Notes under the pieces: model-generated
What the model saw: the letters and a program-made list of their open reading frames with translations, nothing else
What the model was told of the DNA's origin: nothing
Database searches by the model: none
In this document: piece after piece, positions 1-10,464 of the stretch
Position numbering within the stretch: position 1 is the stretch's first letter
How the letters are laid out: each line of letters begins with the position of its first letter
Made by a program: the position numbers and the translations under genes
Assembly: GCA_035638775.1 (NCBI GenBank)
Contig: DASQZJ010000064.1
Location: 1 to 64,000, forward strand
Direction: 5' to 3'
Source: DASQZJ01 sp035638775
GTDB lineage: Bacteria > Pseudomonadota > Gammaproteobacteria > UBA5335 > SLRW01
Length of the DNA: 64,000 nucleotides

Positions 1-1434
1 CTGCACCGCCGGGTCGCCGATGGTCTCCGGCACCGGTCCGAGCGCCGGCGGCGCGTCCCAGTCCGAGAACCGGTCCAGCCACTGCTTGCGCTGCGCCACG
101 ATCGGCTGCCAGTGGTCGGCGCCCACCGGCGGCGTGCCGGCGGCCCACGCCAGCGCCACGTCCGCCAGCGCCTGCTCGACCTCCGTGTAGTGCAGGTGAA
201 ACACGTCCTCGCCGTCCTCCAGCACGCCAAAGCGCTGCAGCAGCGCGCCGAACTCCCGGATCTTGTTGAAGAACAGCGAGGTGAACCAGTGCTCGCAGTA
301 GAACTTGTGCTCCTCGACATAGGGGAACACCAGGCGGCACAGCCCCAGCATCTGGTCGAAGGACCGGCGGTCCTCGTCGCTGGTGAGCAGCTCGCGGTAT
401 TCCTGCGCGATCCGCTCGCGCTCCTGCTTGAGCGCCTCCGTCGGCAGCTCGAGGCTGACTCCCTCGCGCACCTGCCCCGTGTAATAGGCCAGTGCCGAGA
501 ACGGTACCGACAGGTCGTCGTTCCAGCTGCGGTGATGGTGGTAGAAGCCGTCGCCGGTGAGCATGTTGAACCACGGCTCGCGCGCCTGCTCCAGCGCTTC
601 CTTCCACTTGCGCCCGGCATCGCCGCGCCCGTCCAGGGTCGCCAGGACGTCCGCCGCCGCGCGATCCTCGGTGAACAGGTCATCGATGTCGAGCTCCACC
701 GCCAGCCTGGCCAGCTTCTTCAGCTCGGCATCCGGCCGGTACATGATCACCTCGACGCCGCCGACCATCCGCGCCACCGTCTGGTCCTCGATCTCCGGGA
801 AGCAGGTGCGGCAGAATTCCAGGAACGTGAGGTAGGCCCCGTAGCCCAGCAGCAGGAACTCGAAGTGGTACTGCCACATCTTCGAGTAACTCTCGATGGT
901 GCGGTTGTAGGCCTCGCGCACATAGTGGTTCTGGGCGATGCCGCGCGCCTCCATCACCACCTCGCGATCCTCGAACTCGGGCAGCCGTGGCACCTCGATC
1001 GCGGACACCTCCCCCAGGAGGGCATCCATGCGCTGCTGCCACTCGCCGTAGAGCCGGTCCCAGTTCTCGTAGTAGTAGCCGGCCCGCTCCTGGAACACCT
1101 CCGCGCGGCGGGCGAGCTCCCGCTCGTCGGTGACCGAGCCCACCGAGATGTAGATCCGGCCGTTGATCACCCGGTGCTCGACGCCCAGTGCCGGCGGGAT
1201 GGCGAACACCCGGGTGGTGAACGCGCCCATGGCGATATAGGGAATCTCTGCGGTAATCACGTCGAACGACGGCATGGGCTCCGGGAAATGCATGGAGTTG
1301 TAAAACCAGAACTTGCCGTCGTCTTCCGGCCGGACCCGGGTAAAGTACGGGTACATGCTCTCCGAGCCCTCGGTGCCCGCGACCGGCTTCACCTCCGACG
1401 GCAGGGGGAACGGGTGCGTCGTCGCTTTGCCCAT
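1..1434 (-). CDS. PEP-utilising-enzyme-like protein (3' end cut by window edge)
   Basis: At least 478 residues are present and the reading frame stays open to the left edge, so the C-terminus is missing. The ATG at 1434 is preceded by a GGAGGAG ribosome site about 10 nt upstream. The N-terminus has no ATP-grasp signature. It contains aromatic-rich, acidic helical segments (for example FWFYNSMHFPEPM near residue 45) that I associate with the truncated PEP-synthase-like proteins found in aromatic- and lipid-degrading bacteria, whose mobile phosphohistidine domain lies at the C-terminus. That domain would lie outside the window, so the assignment is from general resemblance. No signal peptide is visible. 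Confidence 0.55.
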   Translation of the reverse strand, partial: MGKATTHPFPLPSEVKPVAGTEGSESMYPYFTRVRPEDDGKFWFYNSMHFPEPMPSFDVITAEIPYIAMGAFTTRVFAIPPALGVEHRVINGRIYISVGSVTDERELARRAEVFQERAGYYYENWDRLYGEWQQRMDALLGEVSAIEVPRLPEFEDREVVMEARGIAQNHYVREAYNRTIESYSKMWQYHFEFLLLGYGAYLTFLEFCRTCFPEIEDQTVARMVGGVEVIMYRPDAELKKLARLAVELDIDDLFTEDRAAADVLATLDGRGDAGRKWKEALEQAREPWFNMLTGDGFYHHHRSWNDDLSVPFSALAYYTGQVREGVSLELPTEALKQERERIAQEYRELLTSDEDRRSFDQMLGLCRLVFPYVEEHKFYCEHWFTSLFFNKIREFGALLQRFGVLEDGEDVFHLHYTEVEQALADVALAWAAGTPPVGADHWQPIVAQRKQWLDRFSDWDAPPALGPVPETIGDPAVQ

Positions 1435-1719
1435 GTCTGCTTGTCTCCTCCACAACGGCACGGCCCGGCTCACGCGACCGAGCCTTGGTTCGGTTATGCT
1501 TCGACAGGTCGAGCCCGAGGCCCGCATCGTCGTCCGGGGGCCTCCGCCGGGGTTCCGGCCCGCCGGCTGCGCCGGACTCGCGCACGCGGGTGACGAAACC
1601 CTGCCGCGATCTCGCCCGACGGTTCCACGGCGCATCGTAGCAGTCCGAAGGCGCCGCGGGCCGCCGCCTCACCGTCCGCCACCCGCCCCGACAACGGGCC
1701 GGCAAGCGGGGACGCCTCG

Positions 1720-2727
1720 TCAGCCCTCTTCGTCCACCGTGACCACGATCTTGCCCACCTGGCCGCCGCTCTCGAGGTACCGATGCGCCTCGACCATCTC
1801 CTCGAAGGGAAACGTACGGTCAATATACGGCTTCAGGCTGCCCGCCTGCAGGCCCCGCTGGATGAACTCCCTGGCCCGGGCGAAGCGTGCGCTGTCGTGG
1901 ATCACCTCGAACACCAGATAGCCGCGCAGGCTCAGTCCCTTGCCGGCCATGGCGCCGAACGGGATCGGGGTTTCGCGCATCTTCCCGCTCAGGTTGCCGT
2001 ACAGCACCAGCGTGCCTTGCGGTGCCAGGGCGTCGGCGAGGACCGCCACCATTTCGCCGCCCACCGGGTCGAACGCGATCCGGGCCCCGTTGCCGCCCGC
2101 AATCTCGCGCACCCGTTCCGCCACGGGCTCCCGGCCGGAAACCACCACGTGCGCTGCACCGGCCTGCCGCAGTGCCTGCGCCTTGTCCGGCGACCGCGTC
2201 ACCGCGATGGGTACCGCACCCACTTGCCGGGCAATGGCGATGGCGGCGAGTCCCACGCTGCTCGAGGCCGCCGTGATCACCGCCGTCTCGCCTTCGGCCA
2301 GGCCGCAGATATCGACCAGGGCGCCGTAGGCCGTCAGGTTGGCCATCCAGATCGCGGCCGCCTCGACCGCCCCCAGGCCCTCGGGGACCGGTAGAAGCGA
2401 AGCGGCGGGCACGACGGCCCGCTCCGCGTAGACCCCGTACCGATTCATCGAAAACGAGGGAATGATGCTGACGAAATCCCCGCGCTTGATCCCGCCCACG
2501 GCCGGGCCAACCGCCTCGACGATGCCAGCACCCTCGTAACCGGGCATCGCCGGCAGCTGCGCCTGCTCCACGTAGTGCCCGCTGCGGAAGGCGGCTTCCG
2601 CGCGGTTGAGCCCGATGGCGTGCAGTCGGACCACGGCCTCCCCCGCCTGTGGAGCGGGCACGTCGTACTCCTCGAACCGCAGGACCTCCGGGCCGCCGGC
2701 CTGGTGAAAACGGATCCGCCGCGTCAC
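1720..2727 (-). CDS. Zinc-independent quinone oxidoreductase-like MDR protein
   Basis: A 335-residue medium-chain dehydrogenase/reductase. The GroES-like N-terminal domain has the GYEGAG segment near residue 70. The Rossmann nucleotide-binding part starts near residue 140 with ITAASSSVGLAAIAIARQVGA, followed by a basic TRSPDK stretch that suggests NADPH preference. The structural-zinc cysteine cluster is absent, as is usual for the QOR subfamily. The start is a GTG at 2727 with a strong GGGGGAGGGG ribosome site; the frame stays open about 400 nt further upstream but without initiation signals. The likely role is NADPH-dependent reduction of a quinone or enone. The substrate cannot be told from sequence. 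Confidence 0.85.
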   Translation of the reverse strand: MTRRIRFHQAGGPEVLRFEEYDVPAPQAGEAVVRLHAIGLNRAEAAFRSGHYVEQAQLPAMPGYEGAGIVEAVGPAVGGIKRGDFVSIIPSFSMNRYGVYAERAVVPAASLLPVPEGLGAVEAAAIWMANLTAYGALVDICGLAEGETAVITAASSSVGLAAIAIARQVGAVPIAVTRSPDKAQALRQAGAAHVVVSGREPVAERVREIAGGNGARIAFDPVGGEMVAVLADALAPQGTLVLYGNLSGKMRETPIPFGAMAGKGLSLRGYLVFEVIHDSARFARAREFIQRGLQAGSLKPYIDRTFPFEEMVEAHRYLESGGQVGKIVVTVDEEG

Positions 2728-3066
2728 TGCCGCCCCTCCCCCGGGCCGGAGATGGAACGGCCGGTGGCGGTCGACAAACTGTTCGTGGACCTCATGTTCT
2801 CCTCCGGATGCCGGGCCTGCCGGGCCGTCGTTCCCGCATGCACGCCGCCGCACGCGGCCGGGATCCTGGTTCTGCCGGGTGGACGATTGTGCGATTTTCG
2901 GACTGCGGTTCGAACACCGCATGGACGCGAACCTATCGCCATCGGGTTGGGGCGTCAAGGCGGCGATGGTTTTTGCTTTCCCGCGGCCGACGTCCCACGC
3001 TCTCCGCGTGTTCCGATCCGACCGGCGTCCCCTCGACAGGACGATACCCCGGCCCTGCCGATCATC

Positions 3067-3092
3067 ATTGAAAACGCCCGACACGCCCCTAT
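3067..3092 (+). promoter_or_regulatory. sigma32-type (heat-shock) promoter of cbpA-cbpM
   Basis: The -35-like element ATTGAA (3067-3072) and the -10 element CCCCTAT (3086-3092) are separated by 13 bp. This matches the RpoH pattern CTTGAA-N13-CCCCAT closely. It lies 50 bp upstream of the cbpA start. The rest of the 415-bp divergent region (2728-3142) shows no other gene. Confidence 0.75.
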
Positions 3093-3142
3093 CTTTTCGA
3101 CAGGGCCTGGCGCAACACTCCGAAGGCGGAAGAAGCGAAGAC

Positions 3143-4090
3143 ATGGAGTTCAAGGACTACTACGAGATTCTCGGCGTCCCGCGTGATGCGAGCCAGGACG
3201 ATATCAAGCGGGCTTATCGCAAGCTCGCCCGGAAATACCACCCGGACGTCAGCAAGGAGCCCGACGCGGAAGCCCGCTTCAAGGAGATCGGCGAAGCCTA
3301 CGAGGTGCTGCGCGATCCCGAGAAGCGCAAGGCCTACGACAACGTCGGTCGCGGCTACCACGCGGGCGAGGACTTCCGCCCGCCCCCGGGGTGGGAGAGC
3401 GGCTTCGATTTCAGCGGCGGGTTCAGTGGCGTCGAAGGCGAGGCGTTCAGCGACTTCTTCGAGTCCCTGTTCGGCCGGCGCCGGGGTACCCGGAGTCCCT
3501 TCGGGGCGGGCTTCCGCGTGCGCGGCGAAGACCAGCAGGCGCGCGTGCGCATATCGCTGGAGGACGCCTACCGCGGTGCCACGCGCACGTTGACCCTGCA
3601 GTCGCCGGAGGTCGACGAACGTGGGCGCGTACGGCGCGGCACGCGCAGCCTCAACGTGCGCATCCCGGCCGGCGTGCGCGAAGGCCAGAGGATCCGCCTG
3701 CCCGGCCAGGGCAGCCCCGGTGCGGGCGGCGGGGAGTCCGGCGACCTCTACCTCGAGGTGGAGTTCGAGCGTCATCCGCTGTTCACGGTGGACGGCCGCG
3801 ACGTCCACCTGACGCTGCCGCTGACGCCCTGGGAGGCTGCGCTCGGCACCACGGTGGCGGTGCCCACGCTGGGCGGGCCGGTCGACATGAAGATCCCCGC
3901 CGGCACGCAGGCGGGCCGCCGCCTGCGCCTGAAGGGACGCGGCCTGCCGGGCAGGCCGGCCGGCGACCAGTACGTCACGATCCGGGTCGTGGTGCCGCCC
4001 GTGCGCACCGAGGAGGACCGGGAGCTGCTGCAGCGCATGGCGCGGCAGATGCCCATGAATCCGCGCGAACATCTGGAACGGCAGCAATGA
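3143..4090 (+). CDS. cbpA: DnaJ-class co-chaperone CbpA
   Basis: A 315-residue type II J-protein. The J domain occupies residues 1-70 with the invariant HPD at 33-35. A Gly/Phe-rich linker follows at about 70-115. Two C-terminal substrate-binding subdomains run from about 125 to 300 and contain the paired IPAGVREGQRIRLPGQG and IPAGTQAGRRLRLKGRG motifs. There is no cysteine-rich zinc module, which separates it from DnaJ. CbpA stimulates DnaK and can bind curved DNA. The ATG at 3143 was chosen because it begins the J domain; the open frame extends further upstream. It overlaps cbpM by four bases (ATGA). Confidence 0.95.
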   Translation: MEFKDYYEILGVPRDASQDDIKRAYRKLARKYHPDVSKEPDAEARFKEIGEAYEVLRDPEKRKAYDNVGRGYHAGEDFRPPPGWESGFDFSGGFSGVEGEAFSDFFESLFGRRRGTRSPFGAGFRVRGEDQQARVRISLEDAYRGATRTLTLQSPEVDERGRVRRGTRSLNVRIPAGVREGQRIRLPGQGSPGAGGGESGDLYLEVEFERHPLFTVDGRDVHLTLPLTPWEAALGTTVAVPTLGGPVDMKIPAGTQAGRRLRLKGRGLPGRPAGDQYVTIRVVVPPVRTEEDRELLQRMARQMPMNPREHLERQQ

Positions 4091-4419
4091 GCGAACCACG
4101 GGAGCCACGCACGGTCGTGCCGCTCGACGAGGAGCGCCCGCTGGCGATGGCCGAGCTGTGCCGGCTGTGCGAGGTGCACGCGGACCTGGTGATCGAGATG
4201 GTGGCCGTGGGCCTTCTGGAGCCCCTGCCGCGCCCGGGGGAGGCGTGGCTGTTCCCGCCCTGGGCAGCGGCGCGGGTCAATACCGCGCTGCGGCTGCAGC
4301 GCGATCTCGGCGTCAACCTGGCGGGGGCCGCCCTGGCGCTGGACCTGCTGGACGAGCTGCAGGTCCTTCGGCGGCGCCTGCAGGCGCTCGCCGCACGCCT
4401 CGGGGAAGACGGAGAGTGA
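4087..4419 (+). CDS. cbpM: Chaperone modulator CbpM
   Basis: A 110-residue MerR-HTH-like protein. The segment MAELCRLCEVHADLVIEMVAVGLLEP is followed by a Leu/Arg-rich helix ending DLLDELQVLRRRLQALAARLG. CbpM proteins of this size bind the CbpA J domain and inhibit its co-chaperone and DNA-binding activities. Translational coupling to cbpA through an ATGA overlap supports the assignment. Its stop codon lies 23 bp from the stop of the convergent DAHP synthase gene. Confidence 0.92.
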   Translation: MSEPREPRTVVPLDEERPLAMAELCRLCEVHADLVIEMVAVGLLEPLPRPGEAWLFPPWAAARVNTALRLQRDLGVNLAGAALALDLLDELQVLRRRLQALAARLGEDGE

Positions 4420-4442
4420 ACGTCCCCGCGGTGGTCCGGACC

Positions 4443-5516
<1,074 letters not shown>

Positions 5517-5566
5517 GGGGCTCGGTACGCTCGCAGCGTTGGCGATCAGCGGTTCATGGATCGCTC

Positions 5567-5572
5567 ATTATA
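5567..5572 (-). promoter_or_regulatory. Probable -10 box of the DAHP synthase gene
   Basis: The minus strand reads TATAAT, a perfect -10 hexamer in an otherwise GC-rich 135-bp intergenic region, about 50 bp upstream of the start codon. No convincing -35 hexamer is visible at 16-18 bp. Confidence 0.45.
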
Positions 5573-5651
5573 CGCAAGGCCGCAGCGGGGGAGCCACCCG
5601 GGCGGGGTCGCGGGTCATCCCTGTCCCGCGTCCGCGGCTCCCGCCGGCGTG

Positions 5652-6056
5652 TCAGAAGAACAGGAACCAGGCGTAGTAGACCATGATCGCCACCTGGGCC
5701 AGGTAGAACAGGAAGCGCAGGTTCACCATGGGCGCGTTCACACGGATCAGGTGCACCAGCGACTGCAGCACGCGGGCGAGCAGAAACCACAGTGCCAGCG
5801 GGTCGGTCACGCTGGTCTTGCCGCTGAACACGGCCACCAGGATCAGCGCGCCGAAGATCGGCAGGTTCTCCAGGCAGTTGGCGTGTGCTCGCGTCAGTCG
5901 CTGGCCGAAGGGGGGCATGTCGGAGCCGTCGGGGGCGAACTCGTGCGGCTGCTTGCGGCCGGACAGCACCATGCCGACACGCATGAATGCCATCAGGATC
6001 AGCAGCAGCAGGGTCCACGAGGCGAAGCCCAGCAGGGCGGTAAGGGAAACGCTCAT
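5652..6056 (-). CDS. MAPEG-family integral membrane protein
   Basis: A 134-residue protein with four predicted membrane segments. The typical MAPEG pattern is seen, with an N-terminal membrane helix, a polar loop and then RLTRAHANCLENLPIFGALIL. MAPEG proteins are small membrane glutathione transferase/peroxidase or leukotriene-synthase relatives; bacterial members are mostly of unknown substrate. A GAGGAG ribosome site precedes the ATG. It stands alone, in tandem with the DAHP synthase gene. Confidence 0.85.
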   Translation of the reverse strand: MSVSLTALLGFASWTLLLLILMAFMRVGMVLSGRKQPHEFAPDGSDMPPFGQRLTRAHANCLENLPIFGALILVAVFSGKTSVTDPLALWFLLARVLQSLVHLIRVNAPMVNLRFLFYLAQVAIMVYYAWFLFF

Positions 6057-6204
6057 GATACAATCTCCTCGATGTTTCTTGTTGTACCTCCCGGCGCGCG
6101 GGACGCAGCAAGCCTAACAGAATCCCCCGACGGCCCGGAAACGCCGACGCGACCCGCGGACGCCCCGTCCGGACCGCTTCTGCCCCCCTGACCGACCGAC
6201 ACCG

Positions 6205-7062
6205 ATGGAAGAAACCCACAGCGAAAGTCCCTACCTCGAGCCGGGGGCCGTGCGCCAGACGCTTCACGACCCCGGTCCCGAGGCTCACCACCTGCCCGTC
6301 GACCGCCAGCGCCTGAGACTGCTCACCTACAACATCCAGGTGGGCATCGAGACGGGAGCCTATCACCACTACGTAACACGCGGCTGGCGCCACTTCCTCC
6401 CCAGCCCCACCCGGCAGCGCAACCTGGACCGGATCGCCGAACGGCTCGGCGGGTACGACGTCGTGGCGTTGCAGGAAGCGGATGCGGGAAGCCTGCGCAG
6501 CGGCAACATCAACCAGGTGGAATACCTGGCGCAGCGGGCGGGCTTCCCCTACTGGTACGTGCAGGTCAACCGGAACCTGCGGATCGCGCGCCACAGCCTG
6601 GGGCTGCTGACCCGCTATCGCCCCCACTCGATCGTCGAACACCGTCTGCCGGGACTGTTTCCCGGCCGCGGCGCGATGGTGGTTCGCTACGGCGAGGGCC
6701 GCCATGACGCGCTGTTCCTGGTGATCGTGCACCTGGCACTGGGGCGGCGTTCGCGCCAGCGCCAGCTGGAATACCTCCGCCGGATGGTGAACGAACACCA
6801 GCACGTGATCATCATGGGGGACATGAACGTGCACACCCAGGGCGTGATCGAGGACAGCCCGCTGCGCCACACGCAGCTGCGCAGTGCGACGCCGGCGCTG
6901 GCCAGCTATCCGAGCTGGCGCCCGCGGCGGGGCCTGGATCACATCCTGGTGTCACCGGGGCTGGAGGTGCACGACGCGCGGGCGCTCAGCGACGCCGGAT
7001 CGGACCACCTGCCGGTGGCGCTGGACGTCAGCCTGCCGCACCGGATCCGGCTGCTGCGCTAG
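6205..7062 (+). CDS. Endonuclease/exonuclease/phosphatase-family protein
   Basis: A 285-residue protein with the EEP fold motifs in order: TYNIQ (metal-site Asn), VVALQEAD (metal-binding Glu), IIMGDMNVH (Asp/Asn pair) and AGSDHLPVALDV (the catalytic Asp-His near the C-terminus). It has no signal peptide. Members of this superfamily hydrolyse phosphodiester bonds in nucleic acids, inositol phosphates or lipids, and the substrate here is unknown. The ATG at 6205 has no obvious Shine-Dalgarno sequence, so the true start may lie slightly downstream. Confidence 0.85.
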   Translation: MEETHSESPYLEPGAVRQTLHDPGPEAHHLPVDRQRLRLLTYNIQVGIETGAYHHYVTRGWRHFLPSPTRQRNLDRIAERLGGYDVVALQEADAGSLRSGNINQVEYLAQRAGFPYWYVQVNRNLRIARHSLGLLTRYRPHSIVEHRLPGLFPGRGAMVVRYGEGRHDALFLVIVHLALGRRSRQRQLEYLRRMVNEHQHVIIMGDMNVHTQGVIEDSPLRHTQLRSATPALASYPSWRPRRGLDHILVSPGLEVHDARALSDAGSDHLPVALDVSLPHRIRLLR

Positions 7063-7093
7063 GCTCCCCCTGGCGACCGCGCGACGAGGCCTC

Positions 7094-9028
7094 TCACGCG
7101 GCCTCGTCGCGCACCACGTTGATCAGGCTGCCTTCCAGCACCATGCGAACCTGACGCGCGGTCATCCCGTGCTGGACCGGATAGCTTTCACCGCGCGTCG
7201 CGTTGCGCAGCTCCAGCGCCTCGCCCCGCTCCAGGCGACCGCGTACGTCCGGCAACTCCAGCTCGTCGCCCTGCCCGATGCGATCGAGGTCGTCGGGCCG
7301 GCCGAACGCGAGGGGCAACACGCCGAAGTTGATGAGGTTCTCGCGGTGGATGCGGGCGAAGTCCTTCGCGACCACGGCCCGCAGGCCGAGGTAGCGCGGC
7401 GCGATCGCGGCATGCTCCCGGCTCGAGCCCTGACCGTAGTTGTAGCCGCCCACGATGAAGTGGCCACGCCGTTCATCGAGCGCCCGCGCGGCGTACTCGT
7501 CGTCGACCTGACGGTAGACGAAGCGGCTGATCTGCGGGATGTTGCTTCGGTACGGCAACACCTCGGCGCCGGCGGGCATGATCTCGTCGGTCGACACGTT
7601 GTCGCCCACCTTCAGCAGCACCGGCGCCGAGAGCGTCTCCGGCAATGGCTCGAATTCCGGCAGGCTCTGGATGTTGGGGCCCTTCTCCAGCTCCTCGCCG
7701 CGCCCGTCCGGAGGCGGTGCCGCGAGCATCTCGGTGTTGAGCTTCACCCGCGCGGGCTCGCGGAACCGGGGGTAGTCCATGTCCAGGTCGCGCGGGTCCG
7801 TGATGCACCCGTTGAGCGCGGACGCGGCCGCCGTCTCGGGGCTGCACAGGTAGACCGCGTCCTCCCGCGTCCCCGAGCGTCCCGGGAAGTTGCGCGGCAC
7901 GGTACGCAGGCTGATGCGCCCGGTCGCGGGGGCCTGCCCCATGCCGATGCAGCCGTTGCACCCGGCCTGGTGGATCCGGGCGCCGGCGTGGATCAGCTTC
8001 ATCAACGCGCCCGACTCGACCAGGTTCTCCAGGATCTGGCGCGAGGTGGGGTTCACGTCGAAGGAGACCCGGTCGTGCACCATGCGCCCGTCGACGATGT
8101 CCGCGGCCACGCTGAAGTCCCGCAGGCCGGGATTCGCCGAGGACCCGATGTAGCTCTGGTAGATCTCCCGGCCGGCCACCTCGCGCACCGGCACCACGTT
8201 GCCCGGGCTGCTGGGGCAGGCGATCAGGGGCTCGAGCGAGGACAGGTCGATCTCGTCGTGCTCGTCGTAGCCGCAGCCGCTGTCCGCTTCCAGGGCCTCG
8301 AACTCGTCCTCCCGGCCCTGCTGCGCCATGAACCGGCGCACCGCGTCGTCGGCGGGAAACACCGTGGCGGTCGCCCCCAGCTCGGCGCCCATGTTCGCGA
8401 TCACGTGCCGGTCCATGGCGGAAAGGCTCGCCAGCCCCGGCCCGTAGTACTCGATCACGCGACCGACGCCGCCCTTGACGCCGTGCCGGCGCAGCATCTC
8501 CAGGATCACGTCCTTGGCGCTGACCCAGTCGGGCAGCTCGCCGCTGAGCTTCACGCCCAGGACCCGTGGCATGTTGACGTGGAAGGGTCGCCCCGCGATC
8601 GCCAGCGCGACTTCCAGCCCGCCGGCGCCGATCGCCAGCATGCCCAGGGAGCCCGCCGCGCACGTGTGGCTGTCGGAGCCCAGCAGCGTGCGCCCGGGCC
8701 GGCCGAAGCGTTCCATGTGTACGGGATGGCTGACCCCGTTGCCCGGCCGGCTGAACCAGATGCCGAAGCGGCGGCAGGCGCTGCGCAGGAAGAGGTGATC
8801 GTCGGGGTTCTTGAAATCGGCCTGCAGCAGGTTGTGATCGACGTACTGCGCCGAGAGTTCGGTGTGCGCCCGATCCAGGTCCATCGCCTCCAGCTCCAGC
8901 ATCACCAGGGTGCCGGTGGCGTCCTGCGTCAGGGTCTGGTCAATTGCGAGGCCGATCTCCTCGCCGGGCTCCATGCTGCCCTCGGCGAGATGACCGGCGA
9001 TGAGCTTCTGCGCGAGATTCCTGGCCAT
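7094..9028 (-). CDS. Aconitate hydratase (short, Aquifex-type)
   Basis: A 644-residue aconitase, shorter than AcnA/AcnB (about 860-900) and resembling the compact aconitase group. The Fe-S cluster ligands appear to be Cys271 and the CNGC pair at 357-360. The swivel domain follows, with NYGQGSSREHAAIAPRYLG near residue 530. It interconverts citrate and isocitrate in the TCA cycle; a 3-isopropylmalate or homoaconitate role is less likely because both domains are fused. The ATG at 9028 has a GGGAGG ribosome site. Confidence 0.9.
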   Translation of the reverse strand: MARNLAQKLIAGHLAEGSMEPGEEIGLAIDQTLTQDATGTLVMLELEAMDLDRAHTELSAQYVDHNLLQADFKNPDDHLFLRSACRRFGIWFSRPGNGVSHPVHMERFGRPGRTLLGSDSHTCAAGSLGMLAIGAGGLEVALAIAGRPFHVNMPRVLGVKLSGELPDWVSAKDVILEMLRRHGVKGGVGRVIEYYGPGLASLSAMDRHVIANMGAELGATATVFPADDAVRRFMAQQGREDEFEALEADSGCGYDEHDEIDLSSLEPLIACPSSPGNVVPVREVAGREIYQSYIGSSANPGLRDFSVAADIVDGRMVHDRVSFDVNPTSRQILENLVESGALMKLIHAGARIHQAGCNGCIGMGQAPATGRISLRTVPRNFPGRSGTREDAVYLCSPETAAASALNGCITDPRDLDMDYPRFREPARVKLNTEMLAAPPPDGRGEELEKGPNIQSLPEFEPLPETLSAPVLLKVGDNVSTDEIMPAGAEVLPYRSNIPQISRFVYRQVDDEYAARALDERRGHFIVGGYNYGQGSSREHAAIAPRYLGLRAVVAKDFARIHRENLINFGVLPLAFGRPDDLDRIGQGDELELPDVRGRLERGEALELRNATRGESYPVQHGMTARQVRMVLEGSLINVVRDEAA

Positions 9029-9085
9029 TTGGCCTCCCGTGGTCGCAGCGGGGCGGCGCCGGGACAAACTCCCGCGCGGGGCGGC

Positions 9086-9478
9086 TCAGTCCCCGGCATC
9101 CAGCCCGTTCAATAACTTCCTTACATATACCGGACTGACCATGTCGGCCGAGAGTTCCTGTGTCTGCGTCTCCGCGCCGCCGCCGTCCACGCTCACCCGC
9201 ACCGTCCCGTGCTCGGGCTGTCCACGAAAGCCCAGCCGGGCGCCCGTCGCCGTGGTCAGCGCCAGGGTCCCGTCGGGCCCGTCGGGGGTCTCCAGCTGTC
9301 CCTCGTGGCCGGAGCCGGTCAGCCAGCGCTCCAGCTCGGGCCGGATCACGTGCTGCAGCGCGGCATGCACCCGGCGGCGGTACTGCCCGGGCGGGTCGTC
9401 CGCGCGCTCGGCCGCGCGCCGGCTCTCCTGCTCCTGCTTGGAACGCACCTCCCCGGTGGTGATGTCCAGCCACTTCAT
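9086..9478 (-). CDS. Hypothetical protein, 130 residues
   Basis: A conserved-looking but unrecognised protein. The N-terminal half is charged and helical (VRSKQEQESRRAAERADD). The C-terminal half looks beta-rich and ends VSPVYVRKLLNGLDAGD. There is no signal peptide or membrane segment. The start has a GGGGAG ribosome site 8 nt upstream. It lies 57 bp upstream of the aconitase gene on the same strand and may be co-transcribed with it. No function is proposed. Confidence 0.65.
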   Translation of the reverse strand: MKWLDITTGEVRSKQEQESRRAAERADDPPGQYRRRVHAALQHVIRPELERWLTGSGHEGQLETPDGPDGTLALTTATGARLGFRGQPEHGTVRVSVDGGGAETQTQELSADMVSPVYVRKLLNGLDAGD

Positions 9479-9630
9479 GTGCTGCTCCCCGCAAACGATT
9501 CGGCGTCAACCGTTCATCATACCCAGCTCGCCCGACCCGGAGCCAGCGAGACCCGCCGGCCCGGCCACGGACGGGTCGGGGCGCGGCAGACCGCCATGCG
9601 CAACGCGCGAAGGCGCGCCCCCGGACCGGG

Positions 9631-10080
9631 TCAGGCCTGCACCCGGATGCGCCGCCGGCCGGTGGATGCCTTCCTCGGGATGCTCACCTCGAGCACGCCC
9701 AGGCTGCCGCGCGCGGTGATGCGTTCCGGATCGGCCGAGTCCGGCAACGCGAAGCGCCGGCAGAAATTCCCGCGGGGCCGCTCGGTGCGTGTATAGCCGG
9801 CGCCGGCGGCGCGCTCGGCCAGGGCCCGCCGTCCGCGCACCGTCAGCACGCCGTTCTCCATCGTGACCTCGATCTCCTTCGGATCGACGCCCGGGATGTC
9901 GGCGTACACGACGAAGCGGTGGGGCTCCTCCTTGATGTCCACCGCGGGCGTCCAGTTGCTGGTGACCAGGTCGGACTGGTCGCCCGGCTCCCGCGGGCCC
10001 AGCGCGCGATCGAACGCCCGGTCCATCTGGCGACGCATCTCTTCCAGCCTCGCCCACGGATCGTTCCGTGTCGGGTCCAT
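9631..10080 (-). CDS. Small heat-shock protein (Hsp20/alpha-crystallin family)
   Basis: A 149-residue holdase chaperone. The alpha-crystallin domain starts near residue 45 with WTPAVDIKEEPHRFVVYADIPGVDPKEIEV and ends with the A-x-x-x-G-V-L-like motif GSLGVLEVSIPRK. The short C-terminal tail carries an IRV motif that could mediate oligomerisation. The ATG at 10080 follows an AGGAGG site with 8-nt spacing; a GTG two codons upstream is too close to that site. Expression is likely heat-inducible given the promoter at 10131-10156. Confidence 0.93.
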   Translation of the reverse strand: MDPTRNDPWARLEEMRRQMDRAFDRALGPREPGDQSDLVTSNWTPAVDIKEEPHRFVVYADIPGVDPKEIEVTMENGVLTVRGRRALAERAAGAGYTRTERPRGNFCRRFALPDSADPERITARGSLGVLEVSIPRKASTGRRRIRVQA

Positions 10081-10130
10081 GGCCACGTCCTCCTCTGGCC
10101 GTGTCGTACCTCCGCTACACGTCCCGGGTA

Positions 10131-10156
10131 GTATGGACAGGGACATGGATTTCAAG
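10131..10156 (-). promoter_or_regulatory. sigma32-type promoter of the hsp20 gene
   Basis: Reading the minus strand, a perfect -35 element CTTGAA (10156-10151) is followed after 12 bp by GTCCATAC (10138-10131), close to the RpoH -10 consensus CCCCATNT. It lies 50 bp upstream of the start codon. The rest of the 384-bp divergent region up to 10464 shows no gene. Confidence 0.7.
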
Positions 10157-10464
10157 ACCTCCGGGATCGCGCCCGGCGCATCCCCCGGGGCCGCGGGAGT
10201 TGGCCCGGCCCGGGAGACATCAGTACACTGCGCCCCCGGCATGGGCCGTCGCGCTCGAGGCGGACGGAACCCCGGCCACGTGATCGCGTCATAGTCCATG
10301 TCGCGCGGCGCTCGGCCGGGCGGCCGGCACCGGTGCCGGCGAACAACAGCAACAGCCCGCGTCCGCACCGCGGATCCGCAATCGGTTTCGGTAGCTCCAG
10401 CCCGCAGCGGCCGTACATGGGCACGGCTGCACGCCGGGACACGAATGCAGAAAGGAAACGCGCC

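Noticed and set aside
112..1593. Long open frame on the plus strand across the left-edge gene
   Set aside because: It is an Arg/Leu/His-rich shadow of the minus-strand PEP-utilising-like gene and lacks a ribosome site.
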